From the NCBI GenBank assembly GCA_904063045.1, contig CAJFCJ010000084.1, positions 1 through 64,000 on the forward strand: a DNA stretch of 64,000 nt, read 5' to 3'. The stretch comes from Dimorphilus gyrociliatus. Taxonomy: Eukaryota; Annelida; Polychaeta; Dinophilidae. Below the pieces are notes generated by a model that did not search any database, had not been told where the DNA came from, and was given only the letters and a program-made list of their open reading frames with translations. A program made the translations under genes and the position numbers. This document shows positions 32,601 through 43,844 of this stretch, piece after piece; the first letter of the stretch is position 1; each line of letters opens with the position of its first letter.

Positions 32601-33885
32601 AACATTAAATTGGCAAAAAGAGCTGAAATATATTTTGAGAATGCTAGAAGAGAAGATGAAAGTGAATTCAAGCAATTCAAAAAGAGCTTTGATAACAGCA
32701 ACAGTTATAGAAATGAAAATGAACATAAATTTACACCTTTTTCTCAAAAGAGGACTAATCTACACTAAAGATTTGGATATGGAGGAAATAATGAAAAAGG
32801 TACCTTCAACAGATTAATTCATGTTGAAGCTGATCAACCAATGATAGAGAAACATCAAAAGGTACAATGGCAATATATGAATTGCGCATTTTCAGTGTAC
32901 ATCTTAAATAAAAGGCAGAGATGATTTGCAATTTCATTTGAAAAATCATAATGGAAGAGAAGTGATTGCCTTGTGTGATACAGGAGCATTAATGTCATTT
33001 ATCACTGAAAAAGAAATTAAGTTATTGGACGAAAGATTAGTGAAGATAGAAACTACCGCATTGCCAAAAATAACGTCAGGTGATGGAAATGCACTCAAAA
33101 CTAAAGGTAAAGTAACACACAATTTGCTGAAAGAATTATGGAATGGGAATTCTGCATAATGGAAAAACTGGATATGGCAATAATATTAGGATGTGCTAAG
33201 AAAGTCTGTAGCCATAATTAACTTTGCAATTAAACAAGTTTCACTTCCTTTCTTTATCAGAAGGGGAGAACCTGTTAAAACTTTTCTACAAAAAAGACAA
33301 AATGATCAATTGCAGGAAAGAAATCAAAGAAAACCTAACAAACTAACTGTTGGAATGATTGGACAATATTTGCAAGAACCACCTGAAGACCCACCTGAAG
33401 TATCAGATAGCAAAGATTCAGATATGGAAATTGCTGATTCAGATACAGGTTATGAAACAAGCCAAATTTTTAATACAAACATAACCTATGAATCATACCA
33501 AGGTTATGTAACAGACAACAGTTATCATACAGATCAAAGTCAGAATTCTTCAGAATATTATGAGACAGCAACAAGTTCTGAATCTGATGAAAATCATTAT
33601 TCAGATTGTGATACAGTTATTGTTATCAATTCATCTGAAGAAGAGACTAGTACCACAGCTGATGATATGAATATGGAACTTCAACATATAGAGTTGGAAG
33701 ATGGAGTAACAATGAAGGTTACTAAAAAACCAAAAGCTGATATAAATATGGAACCTCAACATATAGAGTTGAAAGTTGGAGTAACAATGAAGGTTACTAA
33801 AGAACCTGTGCTCTGTTCTTGGCCAACTGAGAAGGTTATGGTATCCTTTCCATTTATATCATCCATTCTGCTCATGTTCAAGTAG
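32523..33885 (+). pseudogene. LTR-retrotransposon remnant: gag-like, retropepsin, acidic C-terminal ORF
   Basis: Several open frames follow the LTR-like repeats. 32523-32817 is basic and gag-like with overlapping frames. 32926-33159 contains ALCDTGALMSFITEKEI, a good retropepsin active-site motif (DTGA). 33193-33885 encodes a 230-residue protein with an acidic, Ser/Thr/Tyr-rich middle (SSESDENHYSDCD) and a tandem duplication near its end: the clause QHIELEDGVTMKVTKKP recurs as QHIELKVGVTMKVTKEP. Stops and frame changes separate the parts. No reverse transcriptase or integrase was recognised, so it is a non-autonomous or decayed element. Confidence 0.5.
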
Positions 33886-34489
33886 AACAAAGATTCTTTT
33901 CCACAATTTTCTCTACACAATGTAAATTCACCAAAGAGTAAGGATGAAATACCAGTATTCTGTCAATAAAGTGTATTGCATAAACTTTAGTACAACAACC
34001 AAAGGAATAGTGTCTAAGTTGTGAACAGTTTGTTACCACTCAGGTTACTACTGCTGAGTACGAAAAGCTAGAGCTTTATATACATTTTAGTTAACAAAGA
34101 AAGCTTATCTTATTTGAACATTGATACATTAATGTCTTTTGTTGGTAAGAATCACATCTTATTTGACCAGTGATCCATTAGGGTGTTTATTGGTGTGCAG
34201 ACAACTTGAGTAGGCTGCTTGATGTGTGGAGATATCTTATCTTGTTTGAGCTTCTGCATATTGATGTCTTTATTGGTAGCACCTATCTTGTTGACTGTAC
34301 ACCAAGCTGTTTACCTATGTACACATTTGTTGATGAGGCTAATTAGTGTACATTAGTCAGCTTATCTTGTTTACACAACTGGACATTGATGTCTTGACTG
34401 ATAATACCATATCTTCCTTAGCCATTGCCCATTAATGTTGTACTGCTCTTGCTGGCAAAATCTATGCGTTTGTAAGTTATAACAGTACT

Positions 34490-35060
34490 GGTTCTACTCA
34501 AACCTTTAAATTAAAACGGTTTATTCGCAATAATAATACTTAAGCAAGTAACAATATGAGAGTTCGATAGCAGAGTAGATAGTTCGTAAAAGCAGGTTGC
34601 CAAATTACCAAACTGTCTTCCAATGTTGAGGAGTAGATGGATGGTTCCAGTGGAGGTTGTTTCCAGATGATTTTCCCAGGTCCTTGGGTCCAGATGGAAG
34701 CTGCATGCCAAATGAGAATAGTGAGGATTTATATACTTTGAGGTTTGCCTCTGACATCCAATCATCACTTTACAGTTGCCGAAATGTGTAGTTCATATTT
34801 ATGTTTAGTAAGAGGATGTTAGAAGGTTGAACATTTAGGAAGGTTAATTGAATGATAACTTGGCCACACCCTAGGCAAGTTAATTAAATTATAACTTGGC
34901 CAAACCTTTATTGGTAATTAAAGATGAGCCTTCAAGCTGACTAATCAGACTTATGTTTGGCCAATGTTATAGCATTTTCTTGCGTAGGTTTTAAGATGTA
35001 CATGTATATGTTGCATCAAATAATACAGTTCAAGCATGTAAAATATAACCAAAGTTGTAC
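34490..35060 (-). repeat. 3' LTR of a minus-strand LTR element
   Basis: Reading backwards from 35060, a TGTACAACTT start (5'-TG) follows a purine run. The block continues with the landmarks of the repeat at 3449-4021: the TATCCAATCATC segment inverted, a TATATAAATCC box, AATAAACCG and the CAGTACTGTTA end. Compared with the + copy at 3449 it is moderately diverged. Confidence 0.55.
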
Positions 35061-35076
35061 AACTTCCCCCTTCTTT
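35061..35076 (-). other. Polypurine tract
   Basis: On the minus strand AAGAAGGGGGAAGT precedes the TGTACAAC LTR start with no spacer. This is the arrangement that primes plus-strand synthesis in LTR retroelements. Confidence 0.5.
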
Positions 35077-35092
35077 GTGAAGATGAGTCCTT

Positions 35093-35326
35093 TCATCTTG
35101 ATTTAATGAGAATTACAGGTGGTTGTTCTTCTTCATTAGTTTGATGTTGACTAAAGCTACAACTTTGTTTTATTAGTTTTGGGTTTTCAGGAGAGTTATC
35201 TGTGCCCTCACTTGGGGTAGCAGTTTCTTCTCTTTGTTTTCTTCTTCCAATAATATAGTTGAAAATGATGATACATACCATTGACACTACAATACTCAAA
35301 CAAATATTTCGTATGATAATGTACAA
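35093..35326 (-). CDS. Small single-pass membrane ORF next to the polypurine tract
   Basis: 77 codons. Residues 4-27 form one hydrophobic helix (ICLSIVVSMVCIIIFNYIIG), followed by RRK and a polar, Pro/Glu/Ser-rich tail ending VILIKSR. It starts inside the plus-oriented LTR fragment and ends about 17 bp before the polypurine tract of the 3' LTR. That is where an envelope-type C-terminus would sit in a retroelement, but it is far too short to be a full one. Not recognised as a known family. Confidence 0.3.
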   Translation of the reverse strand: MYIIIRNICLSIVVSMVCIIIFNYIIGRRKQREETATPSEGTDNSPENPKLIKQSCSFSQHQTNEEEQPPVILIKSR

Positions 35327-35679
35327 CTTTGGTTATATTTTACATGCTTGAACTCTATTTGAAGTCATCCCATAGATCAATAATTTTCTTCTCTGAACCA
35401 TAGTCATCTGGTAAGACATAACAATTTTGATCTGCATCTTTTTAAGTTCTTTATTCTCTAGATAAGCCTATAGGTTAAATATTACTCAAGTGTTAACTTG
35501 TGTCTCTTGAAATGTGATAACTTAGCTGACAAACTAGTTTTCTCTAATTTTGACAGTGTCAAACTTAAATTGAAAAACCCTAAGCTAACCCTAAAATTCA
35601 TCTAGAACACAAGCCAAGCTACCTTGCCAAGTTATCAGATACTTTGAACCAGAAAGAGTAAGAGTCTTGATCTTCAGCT

Positions 35680-36015
35680 TGTTTTAGGTGATCTCAAATC
35701 GAGAGACAGAGATAGAAGATAGATATTGAGAGAGATGATTTGGATAAAACTATAAGAGTTTATATACTCTTTGGTTTGTCACTGATATCCAATCATCAGT
35801 TTGCAATTGATGAATGCTCTAGTTTATGTTTATCATTAGTAACAGGACATCACAAAGTCCAATAGACATAATCTTTGTCCTTTAGGAAAGTTAATTAAAT
35901 TATAACTTGTTGAAAGGTTGTAGTGTTTTCTTAAGTAGTTTGGGAGTCAAATAAGTGTTAGGCTTATTATAATAGTTTGAAGCATAATAAAATATATGTG
36001 TAAGTTGTACAATAG
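35680..36015 (-). repeat. Partial LTR-like repeat
   Basis: The inverse of the 5' half of the 3449-4021 element: on the minus strand TTGTACAACTTACAC, then ATATTTTATTATGCTTCAAAC, then the TATCAGTGACAAACCAAAGAG segment and the TATATAAACTCTTATAG box. Confidence 0.55.
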
Positions 36016-36892
36016 TCTTAAGAGATACTATAAGAAAGAGGAGTTACAATTCATAATTTGTCTAGAACACAACCATTCAAGCCAACTCCAGTTGGCAAAA
36101 CACAATTTTGTCACAATAATCAATCTAAACAGTTGACAATTATATACTATTACAAACACTTAACCAACAGCAAATAACCTAAGTTTTCCAAATGAAATGT
36201 ATTCAGTAATGTTGGAGCACTATTCAAGAGCTGATGATTACAGGAAACCTCCAACTTATTTCTATTTAATAAACAATAACTGAGATGGAATTGATAGGAA
36301 ATATCACTTTCATCATTCAAATGTAATGAGAATTTTAAAGAAATAACAATTTTCTTAGGAAATTTCACCATTTCTAAGTTTATCACATTTAAATCATTTA
36401 AGCCCTTCTAATAATCAATTCTATTATTTTAATAACTTATAATTGAATGTTTATGATTCATAATAAGTAATTGTCCAAATCCCCTTTTATTTTAAAAGTC
36501 TTGATGTAAGATACTTCAAAGTGCAGTCTAGTTCAAATAGACAAATACCTTAAATGTGTACAATGAGTAATATACCCATTCAATTTTATTCTTCAATCAG
36601 ATTTTAATTTATATAAAGAATCCTACTCTTTTTTGGGAAGATTTGTACTTGTAAGGGTTTTACAAAAGAATAAATTTTCTTTCAGTACAATAATGAAATT
36701 GTTTATAATGGAAACAAGAGTAAATAACAGTAAAATAACTAAACTTACTACAACAGTTGTGATCAAATGAATAATGCTTTGGTATTACTGAGCAATATTG
36801 CTTTTATTACATCCTGAAGCTATTTTTTCTGTTGATTTTAAAGATTCGCACAGATTTAGCCTTTTTTTATGTATAATTCTCTTAAGATGTTT

Positions 36893-37690
36893 TTAGAGCA
36901 ACTCTTCCAATTTATCTTGATCCAGAGCGATTACTGGAGTTTTATCTGAAATGAAATAATTTGGGAAACTTTTTCTTGGGAAAAGAACAATAATGGTAAA
37001 AACACTTACAAGACGTATAGCCCTGTGGTACAGAAGTTGTGTCAACTATTGCCTTCATTGTTGTTGTTGTTGTTTGTTTTGCTTTAAGAATTTCACAGGC
37101 AAATTTTACTTTTAAATATTTAAAAACTCCTTTACATGTATTACCAAATACAGAATTTTTTTCAAACACTTGCTTCTGTACTTTCCAAAGATTTTTGCGT
37201 TTACAAGTTGTCAAATCATTCTTGAGTCTTCCATATAAAGCTGATTTAATTGTAATATATAATCCAGATGGACATGCCAATTTTAAGTTTTTGTGTTCGC
37301 AGGCAATTTTTATTGCTAAAACATAAAAAGTTTATTTTCTCAGGTAAAATCTTACCATAAAATTCAATTCTTTACTTTTAACACATTCGTGATTTATCGT
37401 CTCCTTTTTCTCCTTTTACGCTGTTTATAAAAATTACTTGGTTAGCACTACAAATAACATGTAGAGAGTGATTTTCACAGACTGTTTGTGAAGCATTAGT
37501 TGGATCTGAGGAGGAGGATGAAGAGGAAGATAATGAAAGAAGACAAGAAGTTAATATAGTTAACTGTATCTTTTTTTGTAAAAAGAAAAACTTACTTTTA
37601 AACAGAAAATTGATGAAAGAAACCAAAACTATTGAAATTTTTAGAAATTCAACGGAAATAGGAAACTGAAAATTAAGAGAATTAAAAAAT
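36893..37690 (-). CDS. SUEL-type (rhamnose/galactose-binding) lectin
   Basis: Reads right to left. A hydrophobic leader (EFLKISIVLVSFINFLF, about 37600-37690) ends at a donor gtaag. A following exon starts after a CT-rich acceptor (ctcctcag) with NPTNASQTVCENHSLHVIC. This is the opening of a SUEL domain (CE..L.L.C..G..I.I..). The next exon (about 37320-37008) has CEHKNLKLACPSG, YITIKSALYGRL, FGNTCKGVFKYLKVKFAC, a nearly complete SUEL domain of the cnidarian, echinoderm and fish egg-lectin type, and then a TTTTT run. A last exon (TPVIALDQDKLEELL, TAA at 36893-36895) joins in phase. The first SUEL domain breaks after DDKSRMC, where the only donor I see does not fit the phase of the next exon. 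It is either a missed exon or damage. No ATG was confirmed for the leader. Secreted carbohydrate-binding role inferred. Confidence 0.6.
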
Positions 37691-37850
37691 CCTCTCTCTC
37701 TCTCTCTCTCTCTCTCACAAGTATTTAACTTGGCCAAAGGTTGGTGTTTTTGCTTAAAGTGGTTTGCATGTGACCTAGGCAATGGGCCTATAATGATTTG
37801 AAGCGTAATAAAATATATTATGTGTAAATTGTACAGTCTAATAAGTTCAC
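37690..37850 (-). repeat. CT microsatellite and LTR-like fragment
   Basis: (CT)n at 37690-37717, followed by a partial inverted copy of the LTR-like repeat (ACTTGGCCAAAGGTTGGTGT ... GCGTAATAAAATATATTATG). Confidence 0.6.
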
Positions 37851-38086
37851 ATAGGGGTTGTTTAAACCAGGACACTCAGGTGGCTCAAACAAACAAACAA
37901 ACAATATCTTCAAATATTAAATTCTCATGCAGTTTCATTTAACAGCATTCTAAAGCTAAAATGCTGAAGCATTGTCAAGTGTAAATAGTTTCCATGAACT
38001 ACCAAACTGGTAACTTTTTGATCTAGTAAACAGAATTGACAAACAATTGAGAACAATACCAATGTTGAAGGGTTCAAACGTCAACA

Positions 38087-38089
<3 letters not shown>

Positions 38090-38117
<28 letters not shown>
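38090..38117 (+). repeat. (AAC)n microsatellite
   Basis: About nine AAC units. Confidence 0.9.
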
Positions 38118-39309
38118 TAGCTTGTTAACATAAAGGACGTTATTTTTCAAAATGGATTGCTACAGGTGTCATTTAAAAGCTGATTGCAATTTTGTTGAAG
38201 ATGAAATCGATGTCAACTTTCGTTGTGATCTATCATTAAGAAGTTTTTTCGTTATTTTTTGTATAGTTTCTCTAAATTGTAAATGACTTTTATACAGAAA
38301 GTATAGATTATTTAAAAATGGAAAATGGTAAAGATCCTTGCGTGGCAAAATATACATCTACTGGAAAATTGCATGTATGTTTTTTAGAAGCTCTTGGAAA
38401 TTTTCTACCAATTTTCCTTTCCATAAGAAGAAACAATGATGGAAAAAATTATTATTGACACTCTTCAATATGTTACTCACTTCACATAAGAAGTGAAAGA
38501 GCTAGTGGATGGTTATAAATCATTAAGGTCATAGGTACTATGGCTATTGATGATTCTTCTGATGGTAATTAAGATCAAAAGAATTGCTAAAACCCTGCAA
38601 TAAATGTGTCAGATGAAAGTTCATAATCTTTATTTTGGAAACAACAAGTTTTTTGACTTTATGTTTAGGGTTCTATACATGAAGTTTTTCTCATTTTTTT
38701 GTTAGCCTGTTTATGAATATAAAACCATCAGGCAAAATATATCCAGTAATGTAGCGCTATATCCAACAACTGTAACAATTTGGAATTGTTGAAGAATGAA
38801 TAGATTCAGTTACATGGTGTCTACATTTTGCATAGTTACCTTTGACAGAGCTAAAAAGAAAGACAAATTTTTAGTATGATTATTTTTCTAGGAAAAAATC
38901 TTAACTGTGACAAGAATGACCTTGAAGAAAATAACCATGAGAACATTTCAAAACATTTTGCCTTATGTGTTAAAGTATCTTTTGTGCCTTTTCCTATTCC
39001 AATAATTTAAGTGCATTTTCTTCATATCAAATAATTGTTTGAGTATTTTCTATAGGCATTCTGAATTACTCTGATGATTTAGCTTGAATAATTCAAGATA
39101 TTGATATTGGATATTGGTTATGAATCTTTAATTTGTACTATTTATCAGTAATAAGCTCTTATTACCTTCATAAAGAGTTTGAAGAGGAAAGGGAAACTTT
39201 GAATATGCGTGCAGAGACACAGCATAAAATTCAGGATAGGAGAGTGATAGAGAGAGAGAGAGGAGAGAAATGGAGGAAAGTAGCTATTGACAAAAGTGTT
39301 GGAAAAAAA
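38118..39309. other. Upstream flank of the PAN-trefoil gene
   Basis: Short open frames on either strand lack family motifs. No promoter element could be assigned with confidence. Confidence 0.4.
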
Positions 39310-40545
39310 ATGAAAGTTGCGGAAAAGTTGAAATTAACATTGAATGCATTATTAGTATCAATTGTAGTACAACAGCAATTTGGAGTTGTATCATCACGAA
39401 CAGACAGTAAGAATTTTCCATTATTCATTCATCTTGTTTTTTAAAAATCATTCAACAATTTTTTTCAGTGTGTTTTACTGAAGAAATTCCTAATCGTGGT
39501 ATCCATTTCAGTAATTTGGATAGGTTCACAGTCAGTCTGGAAGAATGCAAATTTAAATGTCTACAAAATCCTCTTTGCAGGTGAAAACATTGATTTGATG
39601 ACAATCTGTTCTTTATCTAATATTCATTGTACACGCATAAAACATCTCTGCTTTTAGGTCTCTTGAATTTAATTATCAGCTTGATGAGTGTTTCTTAAAT
39701 AATGAGGACAAATACTCAAAACCTGATCTATTCAGAACATTTAATGGTTATGTTTACCTTGGTAGAATGAATGGGGTTTTGTGGTAAGTAAAAAGATCTA
39801 TACAATTAAGCAATAGATAACTAATTTGCATAAATTATTCATCAAATAGATGCCATTGTTGATACAGTACAATGTTCAAATATCTCTAATATATTATGTG
39901 GTTCACCTTTAACCAATCAGGATAATTGTGAAGGAAATGGATGTTGTTATAAAAATGGCAAATGTTACTATGATGACACATTCATTCCTATGCAATAATG
40001 AGTCAAACTGTGATATGTACATGTACATTCCTGACAATAGACAAAAAGAATGCTCTACATTTACTGCTACAGCTTCCACCTGCAATTATAATTCAGAAGA
40101 GAATCCTCAGACTATTTTATCTCAATCCTGCACAAATTCACCAATTTTTGATGATGAAAAAAGTTCCAAGAGCCTTAAAATTCAAAATATAAGTGATGAA
40201 GAAACAGCTGGAACATGCATTAGTATTGAAATTGGTCGAATATTCAATTTAAGAATTCCTTGGCCTACAATTGATTCTCCATTCAAAAATTTCCATATTC
40301 TAATCAAAGGTCAGAATCTGCAAAAGTGTGGTTTATTAAATTCTGGAGTTTTGGCTTATGTTGAAATGGAAATCAATTTTTATTGGGGCTTTTTAGGCTG
40401 TGAGTTGATTGACAGAGATGATAATGAATATTGTAGCTATTCTTGTACTTGTGGGCCTGATTACTGTCAGGCTGTGTACATTAAAGGTTTTGGTAAAAGC
40501 GAAGAAAATATGAAAATATGCTATTATGAAATAACAAATGTATGA
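39310..40545 (+). CDS. Secreted PAN/apple + trefoil protein (possible frameshift)
   Basis: The ATG at 39310 opens a signal peptide (LTLNALLVSIVVQQQFGVVSS), with a donor after position 39405. Exons at about 39469-39581 and 39657-39766 encode a PAN/apple module (VSLEECKFKCLQNPLC, SLEFNYQLDECFLN, GYVYLG). The next exon from 39850 reads CSNISNILCGS, NCEGNGCCYKNGKCYY, the Cys pattern of a P-type trefoil (CC preceded by G, CYY). The C-terminal part is in another frame (39928-40545), so a one-base shift lies between about 39960 and 40010. It ends in a module CSYSCTCGPDYCQAVYIKGF that also ends the paralogue at 58860-59930 (CQYSCNCNGRHCEGVYI). Likely secreted; function unknown. The shift is either a real lesion or a sequencing indel. 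Confidence 0.6.
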
Positions 40546-41594
40546 CTTTGGAATGTGGAAAGAGAATACTCTAGCCAACATTCCTTCTTTTTCACAATTA
40601 TGAGCTAGAATACACCCTTATCTATTACAAAACACTCATTTTGTGCTCATTTTGGTCATTTCTGCACATTATATATATATATATTATTGAAGTATTTTGT
40701 TTGGCAAATTAAGATCAAAATTATCATATTTATAAATGGTTTATGTAAAGCTACCTGATAACTTAGCAAGTGCTACAAACTATCTACTCTGCTATTGAAC
40801 AATTTTTGTTGAATGGTTCAAGTAGAAGCAGTACTGTTAGAATTCTCAAATGCATAACTTGGCTAAGCAGAAGCAGTACAAGGCTAAGAACATGATTTCT
40901 ACCATATATCATTGTTCAAAGCACCATCAATATTGGATGTTACATTTACTAATTTAGTTTAATTATTCATTAAATTTCCTATGAAGAAACTACTGAAGAG
41001 ACAAAAATAAATACATATTGATTTACGCAATCAATTTCTCTCTTCTGTTCTAATACCTACAAATGCACAAAGGATTTTTTTCTAATGCTTCCGAGTACAA
41101 AAGTACACAATCTTAAATATCTCTCTTCATAACTTTGTCAATTAGACCTAACCTTTAGATGAGATCTCCCTTATGTATGAATCAATAGTTATCTTTTTCT
41201 GGCTAACTAGCCTTCTAATTTCTTATTGAGCAGATTTTCTGCCAATCCCAATTGAAATCCTACCTGCTGATACAAAATACTATAGAATTTAGAATGAGAG
41301 AGTTGAAGCAAGGTCCTAAATGTTTTCAGTAGGGACCATTGTTAAAGTATAAAGTAGTTTAAATGTGACACTGTTCAGTGTATATATGTAAATTTTAGAT
41401 TTTCAAGAGAAGTTTAACACTAAATTTGAATTAAACAGATGTATTGTGGCTACTAGCAAAACTATTGAACTTTTAACTGTATAATAAAACTTATGATTTA
41501 AATTGTTATCTTTTCTAAAAAGAAAATTCCTAAAAGTGTGAAATACAGTCTAATTGGACTGAAGCATAAGACATAAAAAAGGATAATGCCTGTA
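40546..41594. other. Downstream flank with LTR-like 3' fragment
   Basis: No gene. 40740-40885 repeats the 3' end of the 3449-4021 element (GCTACAAACTATCTACTCTG, AGAAGCAGTACTGTTAGAAT, AGCAGAAGCAGTACA). An (AT)n run lies near 40670. Confidence 0.5.
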
Positions 41595-42425
41595 CATGTT
41601 TACACTGTAATCATGTACTGTACGCCTATGCTTACCAACGAGTACACACATTCTATAGAGTATGCTCAAATTCATTCATCAATGGAAAGGCAATATTTAG
41701 CAGTATTTAAACAGTGCTCTACACACCTAACATACAACGTTTACTATTCTTTACACCATTTTAAAAGTTAGTTGTAAAATACTTTTACATCTTAACTTGA
41801 TTATTAAACCTATTTATTAAAAACATAATATTTAATGGGTACTAGGCGTATTTTACACTATTCTACGTATATTTCAAGTTTAAAGTTTATAATCAATTTT
41901 CAACAGTATTGTATGCACAATACTATTCTAGATGATCAAGTCTATTAGTTTTTACTCTATCATTGTCTTGTACTAGAATATTTTACTTTTGAAAAACAAT
42001 TATTATCAATAATTTGTGGTATATATGAACAGCATTATGCTGACAAAACATCTATTTTTGTGAGTTGGAATCAATCCAACTTTTACCAAAATTCTTACAT
42101 CTTATGCAATTTTCTCACCTACTAACAAGGGCTTTCCACAACAGTGTATAAGTAACAATTATGGAACAATATTTTATCCAAAGTGATATATTTGTTTGTG
42201 TGAATATTTATGAGCTGTGAACTGTCAATTGTTGGAAAAGTGTATAAAGCCTATGAATTTACCAGTAGGCAGTTCAGTTTTCTAACCACCAGCTTGGTGT
42301 TAAAATCTGCTTGTTTAAAACTAGAAACTCATTTACTCGATAAATATTCTTTGAATGAAATACTGGTGTTTTGTTGATAAATTTCTCACCAAATTTCATT
42401 TAATTGAGACTACTTGTGGATGAAG
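41595..42425 (+). repeat. LTR-like repeat, plus copy
   Basis: A long block inverted relative to 31570-32400. It contains GTGTATAAAGCC (TATA-like) near 42239, AATAAATATTCTTTG near 42339 (poly(A)-like) and the GCAGTTCAGTTTTCTAACC segment between them, which is the order expected for U3-R-U5. After it, 42430-42560 (GATAAATGATTGGAGAGGAT) recurs near 53455, so internal element sequence follows. Confidence 0.6.
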
Positions 42426-42910
42426 TTGAAAGGTTCTATTTGTTTGAGTACTTTGATAAACTGATAAATGATTGGAGAGGATGAATTTGATTTTAACGAG
42501 CAATTTGAAAAAATGGAAAACGCTTACTATATCTGCCTTGATGAATTCATTGCAAAGGAAATTGGAGGAAAATGTTTTCTGTGCTTCAAAACATGTCAAA
42601 TTAAATGCATTCAAGGTCTATAATATTTTAACTCAGTAATTTTTGGTAGATTAAGAGCAAATAAGCTTCATGTTAGACTATGTTAGTCTTTGTTGTGATT
42701 CTACCTTACAAAGAGCTTCATAAGCTAAATCAAATGCTTGATTAGTTAACTGTTTGGATGTAACATATTAATTGAATGCTAATTAAAATTAGTACATGGG
42801 TGTATTTAATTAATTATTTTAATTAGTCTACTTTGCACTCAAAGATCAGAGTGATGCTCATATACATCCATCCATCAATCATTTACTAAATGTTAACTTA
42901 CTATTGCATA

Positions 42911-42953
42911 TAATATATAAATATATCTTTATATATATATATATATATATATA
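42911..42953 (+). repeat. (AT)n microsatellite
   Basis: AT-alternating run just upstream of the GPCR pseudogene. Confidence 0.85.
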
Positions 42954-43015
42954 CTGTATCTTGGTTAAATTTTGAAAAGGTACTGATTTCAATATTTTTC
43001 AATCTCAGAGAAAAT

Positions 43016-43791
43016 ATGAACTCAACTATGAATTCTACTTCTACATATTCTGCTTATGACCCTTCTGACATTATAAATATTATGATAGTTACTGTATCGC
43101 CTAGCATTTTACTTTCTTTGGGAATATTGATTGGAATACCATTTAATACTTTGTCATTAATTACAATTTTAAAAAGTAATCTATTCAATACTACTTTTTT
43201 TAGATATATGGTAATGGTTTCATTTTCTGATCTTTTGATAACTCTATTCAATGTACTGAGGTCCTTGTATCTCTTAAACATAAAGATAGTAACTCTTAAA
43301 CTGGCTTTGATATTTAATTGCAAACTCTATCGATTTGTTTTTACTTGTTTTTCCCAAATTTCATCATGGGTTCTAATAGCTGTAACAATTGATCGATTTG
43401 TATGCATTGCATTCCCAACAAAGGCAAAAGTTTGGTCGACTCTTCGAACTTGTAACATAATTATTCTAGCAGCAGTTATCTATGGATAACTCTAACTCTT
43501 TTATTATCCTCAACATTTATTATAACAACATTTCCAGTTAATTTGGTTAATATTTATTTAACTAAATTTGCATTGAATAAAGTTCTATCAATCGAAGTTA
43601 GATTTTCTTATGAGGTGTTAATGATTGTTAATAGTCTAAATCATATGATCAATTTTGTATTCTATTGTGTTTGTGGTGGAACATTTAAAAATGAAATGTT
43701 TAAGATGTTAGGCTTGTCAAAATTCATCAGAGAAGTTAGCTATTCGAAAAGTTCACACTCACAAGAAATGACAAGAAATGACAAGAAATGA
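43016..43791 (+). pseudogene. Peptide-type class A GPCR with TM4-TM5 deleted
   Basis: ATG 43016 begins an N-terminus with N-glycosylation sites (NST repeated). It is followed by TM1 (GIPFNTLSLITIL), TM2 (VSFSDLLITLFN) and TM3 with a preceding Cys and SSWVLIAVTIDRFVCI (DRF in place of DRY). TM4 starts (CNIIILAAVIYG) and the frame then stops at 43487-43489. Directly after, in another frame, TM6 appears (LSSTFIITTFPVNLVNIYL) and then TM7 with LNHMINFVFYCV. Most of TM4, ECL2, TM5 and ICL3 are absent. The motif set (SSWVLxAxTIDR, LNHxxNFxxY) is that of FMRFamide/neuropeptide-like receptors. The C-terminal tail carries three tandem copies of ACAAGAAATG at about 43759-43790. Dead receptor. Confidence 0.65.
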
Positions 43792-43844
43792 ATGAACTAA
43801 TAAAAAGGGTTAGTTTAGGGTTAGGGTTTGTAAATTAATTTATG

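Larger units (their letters stand above)
35027..35354. repeat. 34-bp perfect inverted repeat with 260-bp spacer
   Basis: 35027-35060 and 35321-35354 are exact reverse complements (GTACAACTTTGGTTATATTT then TACATGCTTGAACT). The first arm is the start of the minus-strand 3' LTR; the second is the start of another LTR copy in plus orientation. Confidence 0.85.

Noticed and set aside
32593-32817. Overlapping open frame to 32523-32768
   Set aside because: Two frames of the same decayed gag-like stretch; not two genes.
36150-36386. Minus-strand 78-codon frame with alternating hydrophobic residues
   Set aside because: Suggestive of LRR strands but no repeat consensus or splice context; kept out of the gene list.
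37039-37326. Plus-strand open frame opposite the SUEL exon
   Set aside because: The minus frame carries the SUEL Cys/YGR pattern; this one is its complement.
38169-38357. Minus-strand 62-codon frame
   Set aside because: No motif, no splice context, no counterpart elsewhere in the window.
43800-43832. TTAGGG-like text (GTTTAGGGTTAGGGTTTG) and a similar stretch near 52735
   Set aside because: Only two to three imperfect units; too short to call an interstitial telomere.
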